DNA of 64,000 nucleotides from Pedobacter cryophilus (GTDB taxonomy: Bacteria > Bacteroidota > Bacteroidia > Sphingobacteriales > Sphingobacteriaceae). Position 1 is the first letter of the stretch, and every line of letters starts with the position of its first letter. The notes under the pieces were generated by a model. That model was not told the DNA's origin and did not search any database. It was given only the letters and a program-made list of their open reading frames with translations. The DNA lies in NCBI RefSeq assembly GCF_005116455.1, contig NZ_SWBP01000005.1:124001-188000 (forward strand). Direction: 5' to 3'. This document shows, piece by piece, positions 60,298 through 64,000 of this stretch. The translations under genes and the position numbers were made by a program.

Positions 60298-62703
60298 ATG
60301 AAGAATAAGATTTTCTTGTTGCTATTTCTACTGGTATCAAACATGTTGAAAGCACAGGTAATTACCATTTTAGATAAAACTACTTATCAACCTTTACCTG
60401 AGGTATCCATTAACAATATCAGAACAAATATTTCTTTAAAAACCAATTTAAAAGGAGAAGTCTATTTATTGGAGAATACGCCAACTGATACTTTAAAAAT
60501 TGAGGCATTAGGTTATCAAAGGGTTTATTTTACTTTTAAGCAAATCAAAGATTTAAAGTTTAAAGTATTCCTTTCCGAGCAGCGCATCAGTATAAATGAA
60601 ATTATAGTTTCGGCGAGTAAATTCGAGGAAAAAAAATCTGATGTGCCACAGCAAATAGCGGTGGTTAAAGCCAAAGAAATCGCTTTTTTAAACCAATCTA
60701 CCACGGCAGATTTACTCCAGCAAACAGGCAATATTCAGGTTCAAAAAAGTCAGGCCGGTGGGGGTAGTCCGGTGATAAGAGGTTTTGAAGCCAATAAAGT
60801 TTTAATGGTGATTGATGGCGTAAGAATGAATAATGCTATTTACCGTGGCGGGCATCTTCAAAATGTGATTACCATAGACCAAAGCCTATTAGATAAAGTC
60901 GAGATTGTTTTTGGGCCAGGGTCTGTAGTTTATGGCAGTGATGCCTTAGGCGGAGTGATCCATTTTTATACCAAAAAACCGAGTTTAAGTGGTAATGAAA
61001 AAATGCTGTTTAAAGTAAATGCCTACAGCAGATTTGCCACCGCAGCAAAAGAAAATACGCAGCATTTTAACCTAAATTTTGGATTCAAGAAAGTAGCTTT
61101 CTTAAGTAGTTTTACCTATTCTAATTTTGGAGATCTTAAACAGGGAGCAAACAGAAATTCAGCTTATCCTGATTTTGGTAAAAGACCATTTTATCAAGAT
61201 AGAATAAACGGAAAAGATACCATGATAAGAAATAACGATGTTGATATTCAGAAATTAGCAGGCTACCAACAATATGATTTCTCTCAAAAAATACTATTTA
61301 AACCTTCTTTAAATGTAGAACACGCACTTAATTTTCAATATTCTACTTCTTCAAATATCAATAGATATGATAGGTTAACAGAATATGCGGGTGCTAAATT
61401 TAGGTTCGCTGAATGGTATTACGGTCCCCAAAATAGATTATTAACGGCCTATCATTTTAATCTTAAAACTAATAAAAAATTAGTGGAGGATATAAGAATT
61501 ACCGCCAGTTACCAAGCTATTGAAGAAAGCCGAATCAGTCGTAGGTTTGCAAATAACAATTTAGATGCTCGTACAGAAAATGTAAATATTTTGGCTTTAA
61601 ATGCCGATGCTGGAAGCGTTATAAAAAATCATGAGATTAGATATGGTTTAGAAGCAAACTATAATAATGTGCAATCAAAAGCAAATCGTAAGAATATCTC
61701 TTCTGGTGCAATTGCTAATTTAGATACCCGTTACCCAGATGGAGGATCTAATATGAATTCTATAGCTTTTTATGCAACACACTCCTGGGAAATTAGTCCT
61801 AAATTTATTTTATCTGATGGTTTAAGGTACAGCCAAATTAAGCTAAATGCCAATTTTGAAGATAAAACTTTTTTCCCTTTTCCTTATGATAAAGTGAAGC
61901 AGCAAGCGGGTGCTTTAAGTGGAAATATAGGTTTTAGTTATTTACCCGGAGCTGATTGGAAAATAGCTTATTTAGTTTCATCGGGATTTAGGGCGCCAAA
62001 TGTAGACGATTTAGGGAAAGTTTTTGAATCAGTGGCAGGGAATATTATTGTACCCAACCCAAATTTAAAACCTGAGTACACTTACAATAACGAGTTTAAT
62101 GTTTCAAAAATTATTGCTGATAAAGTGAGCATAGAAGCAGGTGCTTATTATACTTGGTATAGAAACGCCATCACCGTTCAAAACTCAACCTTTAACGGAC
62201 AAAGTAGTATTTTTTATGACGGACAAATAAGTAAGGTAAGCACCAGTACTAATGCTAATAGAGCATTTATTTATGGGTTACATGGGCAATTAAATGCCAA
62301 AATAAGTTCTTCTTTGAGTGTTAATTCTACTCTTAATTATACTTATGGACGAATAAAAGGACCAGCCAGCAATACACCTTTAGATCATATTCCCCCACTT
62401 TTTGGACAAACAGGATTGCAATTGCAATTAAAGAAATTTAGAGCTGATTTTTTTGCTCAATATAATGGATGGAAAAGGTTGAAAAATTACAGTTCATCTG
62501 GTGAAGATAATTTGCAATATGCTACTATTGATGGAATGCCTTCTTGGTGTGTTTTTAATTTAAGAACAGCTTATCAACTGAATAAAAAGCTTCAAATGCA
62601 GGCCGCTTTAGAGAATATTACCGATCAAAATTACAGGATGTTTGCTTCTGGTATTAATAGTGCTGGTAGAAATTTGGTCTTGACCTTAAGAGGGAGTTTT
62701 TAG
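60298..62703 (+). CDS. TonB-dependent outer-membrane receptor, HmuR/heme-type
   Basis: The protein is 801 residues from the ATG at 60298; a TTG 15 bp upstream is less likely. A Sec signal (ending LKAQ) is followed by a carboxypeptidase-like regulatory domain (about 20-105), a plug domain with RGFEANKVLMVIDGVRMNN and YGSDALGGVIHFYTKKP, and a 22-strand barrel ending in the aromatic residue of TLRGSF. The RGGHLQNVITID block resembles hemoglobin/heme receptors. It is not of the SusC type and has no SusD partner, so it is unlikely to import the pectin oligomers. Confidence 0.93.
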   Translation: MKNKIFLLLFLLVSNMLKAQVITILDKTTYQPLPEVSINNIRTNISLKTNLKGEVYLLENTPTDTLKIEALGYQRVYFTFKQIKDLKFKVFLSEQRISINEIIVSASKFEEKKSDVPQQIAVVKAKEIAFLNQSTTADLLQQTGNIQVQKSQAGGGSPVIRGFEANKVLMVIDGVRMNNAIYRGGHLQNVITIDQSLLDKVEIVFGPGSVVYGSDALGGVIHFYTKKPSLSGNEKMLFKVNAYSRFATAAKENTQHFNLNFGFKKVAFLSSFTYSNFGDLKQGANRNSAYPDFGKRPFYQDRINGKDTMIRNNDVDIQKLAGYQQYDFSQKILFKPSLNVEHALNFQYSTSSNINRYDRLTEYAGAKFRFAEWYYGPQNRLLTAYHFNLKTNKKLVEDIRITASYQAIEESRISRRFANNNLDARTENVNILALNADAGSVIKNHEIRYGLEANYNNVQSKANRKNISSGAIANLDTRYPDGGSNMNSIAFYATHSWEISPKFILSDGLRYSQIKLNANFEDKTFFPFPYDKVKQQAGALSGNIGFSYLPGADWKIAYLVSSGFRAPNVDDLGKVFESVAGNIIVPNPNLKPEYTYNNEFNVSKIIADKVSIEAGAYYTWYRNAITVQNSTFNGQSSIFYDGQISKVSTSTNANRAFIYGLHGQLNAKISSSLSVNSTLNYTYGRIKGPASNTPLDHIPPLFGQTGLQLQLKKFRADFFAQYNGWKRLKNYSSSGEDNLQYATIDGMPSWCVFNLRTAYQLNKKLQMQAALENITDQNYRMFASGINSAGRNLVLTLRGSF

Positions 62704-62826
62704 TAGGATTTTGGCTTAGGGGGTGAAATGGGCGGCTGCTTTAGCTTGCCGGTTTGTAGCGCAGCGAAAAACGGTACCCCTGCAACACCCGACCCTTTTT
62801 AGGGTAAGCCCCAAATTATTATTCTT

Positions 62827-63240
62827 GTCATCTCCAAATTCATTTCGGTATTTGATGAAATGGGTGGTTAATTCAAAAATGGCAACTCTGCAAGTAAAAC
62901 AAGTAGGGATAATCCTCGGATTATCCGATATTAAATATTTTTTTGCCACGAATGCACAAATTTTCACGAATAATAAATGAAGGTTTATGTAGAGATAATC
63001 ATTCAGCATTACACTAACCATTTATATGTTGTCATCCCGCATTCATTTCGGGATTTGATGAAATAGGTTTTTAGTTCAAAATGATAACTCTGCAAGTGAG
63101 ATACTGAAAAATTTTCTGTAGGGATAATCCTCGGATTATCCGATATTAAATATTTTTTTCGCCACGAATGCACAAAATGGGTTTTAATTCAAAAATGGGA
63201 ACTCTACAAGTGAGATACTGAAACAAGTTCAGCATGACAA
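62827..63240. repeat. Mosaic extragenic repeat array, about 204-bp period
   Basis: GTCATC-type palindromes (62827 and 63031), GATGAAAT with TTCAAAAATGG, the GGATAATCC-TC-GGATTATCC hairpin (62907-62926 and 63122-63141), a TAAATATTTTTTT stretch and CACGAATGCACAAA follow in the same order twice, then a third partial copy. The 545-bp gap 62704-63248 shows no credible gene. The GC-richer bases 62735-62815 look like a separate repeat. Confidence 0.85.
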
Positions 63241-63248
63241 TAATCTTC

Positions 63249-63641
63249 TTACCTATTATAAGGGAAATAAACAAAATTTGCGCCTTCGGGTACTACCACA
63301 AATAGGCAAATGAAATCATCAGCACTTTTGTAATGTTGCAAAAAAGCTTCTTTTTTATCAGTTTGGATAATTCCTTTTTCGGTAAATTCTTCGAATGTAG
63401 AAGCTTGTATGGTCCATTCGGTTCCTAATTCATTGCGGTCTAAAATCATTTCTCCCAAAGCCACCTCGTGTTGGTGCGCTATAAAAATGGGATAGGCAGA
63501 TAATCCTTCCACCATAATTTCTATAGCCACTTCACGCAGTGTTTCTTTGTAAAATTCTATATCCTTTTTTAAGCTGATTAACGGACTTTCTTGTGGCCCT
63601 TGTTGATCTTCAGTATTGCCTAATAATTCTTCTACATTCAT
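63249..63641 (-). CDS. Conserved hypothetical protein, Bacteroidota type
   Basis: The 130-residue protein is acidic and has no signal or membrane segment. An amphipathic helix (about 20-45) leads to YPIFIAHQHEVALGEMILDR and a C-terminal strand FICLFVVVPEGANFVYFPY. I recognise it only as a protein of unknown function; no active-site residues can be named. It overlaps the rlmD stop by 4 nt (ATGA), so it is co-translated with the rRNA methyltransferase gene. Confidence 0.75.
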   Translation of the reverse strand: MNVEELLGNTEDQQGPQESPLISLKKDIEFYKETLREVAIEIMVEGLSAYPIFIAHQHEVALGEMILDRNELGTEWTIQASTFEEFTEKGIIQTDKKEAFLQHYKSADDFICLFVVVPEGANFVYFPYNR

Positions 63642-64000
63642 TTCTTTAGGGTTAGGAGTACTACGTTTTCTACGTGTTGGGTATGCGGAAACATGTCTAC
63701 AGGTTTTATTCTTGCCAAATCGTATTTCTCTTTCAATCTAATTAAATCTCGGGCTTGTGTAGCAGCGTTGCAGCTTACGTAAACAATCTTTTCGGCTTCC
63801 ATTTCCATCAAACGTTCTACCACATCTGGGTGCATTCCTGCTCTTGGAGGGTCAGTAATAATCACATCTGGCTTACCGTTTTCTTTCACAAAATCGGCAT
63901 TTAGTACATCTTTCATATCGCCGGCATAAAAAACGGTGTTTTCAATGCCGTTAATTTGTGAGTTTACTTTTGCATCTTCAATAGCGGTAGGCACATATTC
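63638..64000 (-). CDS. rlmD: 23S rRNA (uracil-C5)-methyltransferase, 3' part
   Basis: The gene continues past the window edge; about 120 C-terminal residues are seen. The motifs are VIITDPPRAGMH (SAM-site Asp-Pro-Pro), VYVSCNAATQARD with the catalytic Cys, and the terminal DMFPHTQHVENVVLL of the TrmA/RlmD family. It methylates uridine 1939 (or another uridine) of 23S rRNA. Family members are difficult to separate as RlmC, RlmD or TrmA; in Bacteroidota RlmD is the usual call. Confidence 0.88.
   Translation of the reverse strand, partial: EYVPTAIEDAKVNSQINGIENTVFYAGDMKDVLNADFVKENGKPDVIITDPPRAGMHPDVVERLMEMEAEKIVYVSCNAATQARDLIRLKEKYDLARIKPVDMFPHTQHVENVVLLTLKK

Noticed and set aside
60298-62703. 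SusC-like receptor for the pectin locus
   Set aside because: The plug has heme-receptor features, there is no SusD gene next to it, and it is 30 kb from the enzyme array.
62716-63021. Overlapping open frames on both strands in the gap after the TonB receptor
   Set aside because: They lie within repeats, have no protein-like composition and no start or context.

Overview
The window looks like part of the chromosome of a Bacteroidota soil or freshwater glycan degrader of the Sphingobacteriaceae/Pedobacter type. The evidence is AT-rich DNA, no obvious Shine-Dalgarno sites, TAnnTTTG-like -7 boxes, many Sec or lipoprotein signal peptides, CAZyme-dense co-directional operons, and families such as BT_3928-like DoxX proteins, DUF1599 and head-GIN DUF2807. 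This assignment is inference; no rRNA gene or other taxonomic marker is present.

Positions 1-31054 hold a long, almost entirely plus-strand enzyme array for pectin, mainly rhamnogalacturonan I (RG-I). In order it has an unclassified helical-barrel glycosidase-like protein (5' cut by the window), a beta-propeller hydrolase, a GH127/GH146 arabinofuranosidase, two tandem PL11 lyases, GH28, a GH43-like protein, GH2, two CE12 acetylesterases, an S1 sulfatase, GH2, GH105, GH31, GH2, L-rhamnose mutarotase and GH43. Lyases and GH28 would cut the backbone, CE12 would deacetylate it, GH2/GH43/GH127 would remove galactose and arabinose side chains, and GH105 would release unsaturated galacturonate. No SusC/SusD pair and no galacturonate pathway lies in the window, so these must be elsewhere. 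A sulfatase and two hypothetical genes interrupt the array and are surrounded by extragenic repeats.

Positions 31117-40963 hold a GntR-type regulator followed by a full L-rhamnose catabolic operon: RhaT symporter, RhaEW fusion (rhamnulose-1-phosphate aldolase plus lactaldehyde dehydrogenase), RhaI isomerase, a FGGY rhamnulokinase, then LutABC. The gene order predicts rhamnose to rhamnulose-1-P to DHAP plus L-lactaldehyde, then L-lactate, then pyruvate. It is the metabolic sink for the upstream RG-I array.

Positions 41301-54487 are a mixed region: a CocE/NonD hydrolase, an M1 metallopeptidase, a DUF2807 protein, a PP2A-like phosphatase, a GT39-type membrane glycosyltransferase, a ParDE module, a truncated RAYT transposase with a tandem 171-bp duplication, a hypothetical secreted protein, a YefM-YoeB module with a clear operator, an LPG-synthase-like membrane protein, a GT2 glycosyltransferase and the c-di-AMP synthase CdaA.

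Positions 54515-64000 are mostly core genes: folP, DUF1599, a BT_3928-like DoxX/thioredoxin fusion, a lone OppB-type permease, aroK, a PyrR-like phosphoribosyltransferase, a second DUF2807 protein, an HmuR-like TonB receptor, a small conserved hypothetical and the 3' part of rlmD (minus strand). Extragenic repeats of several families fill many gaps: palindromic GGATAAYCC hairpins, a modular roughly 80-100-bp element, CTCTGTG repeats and CACGAAT repeats. I saw no tRNA, rRNA, CRISPR array, phage or intact insertion sequence.
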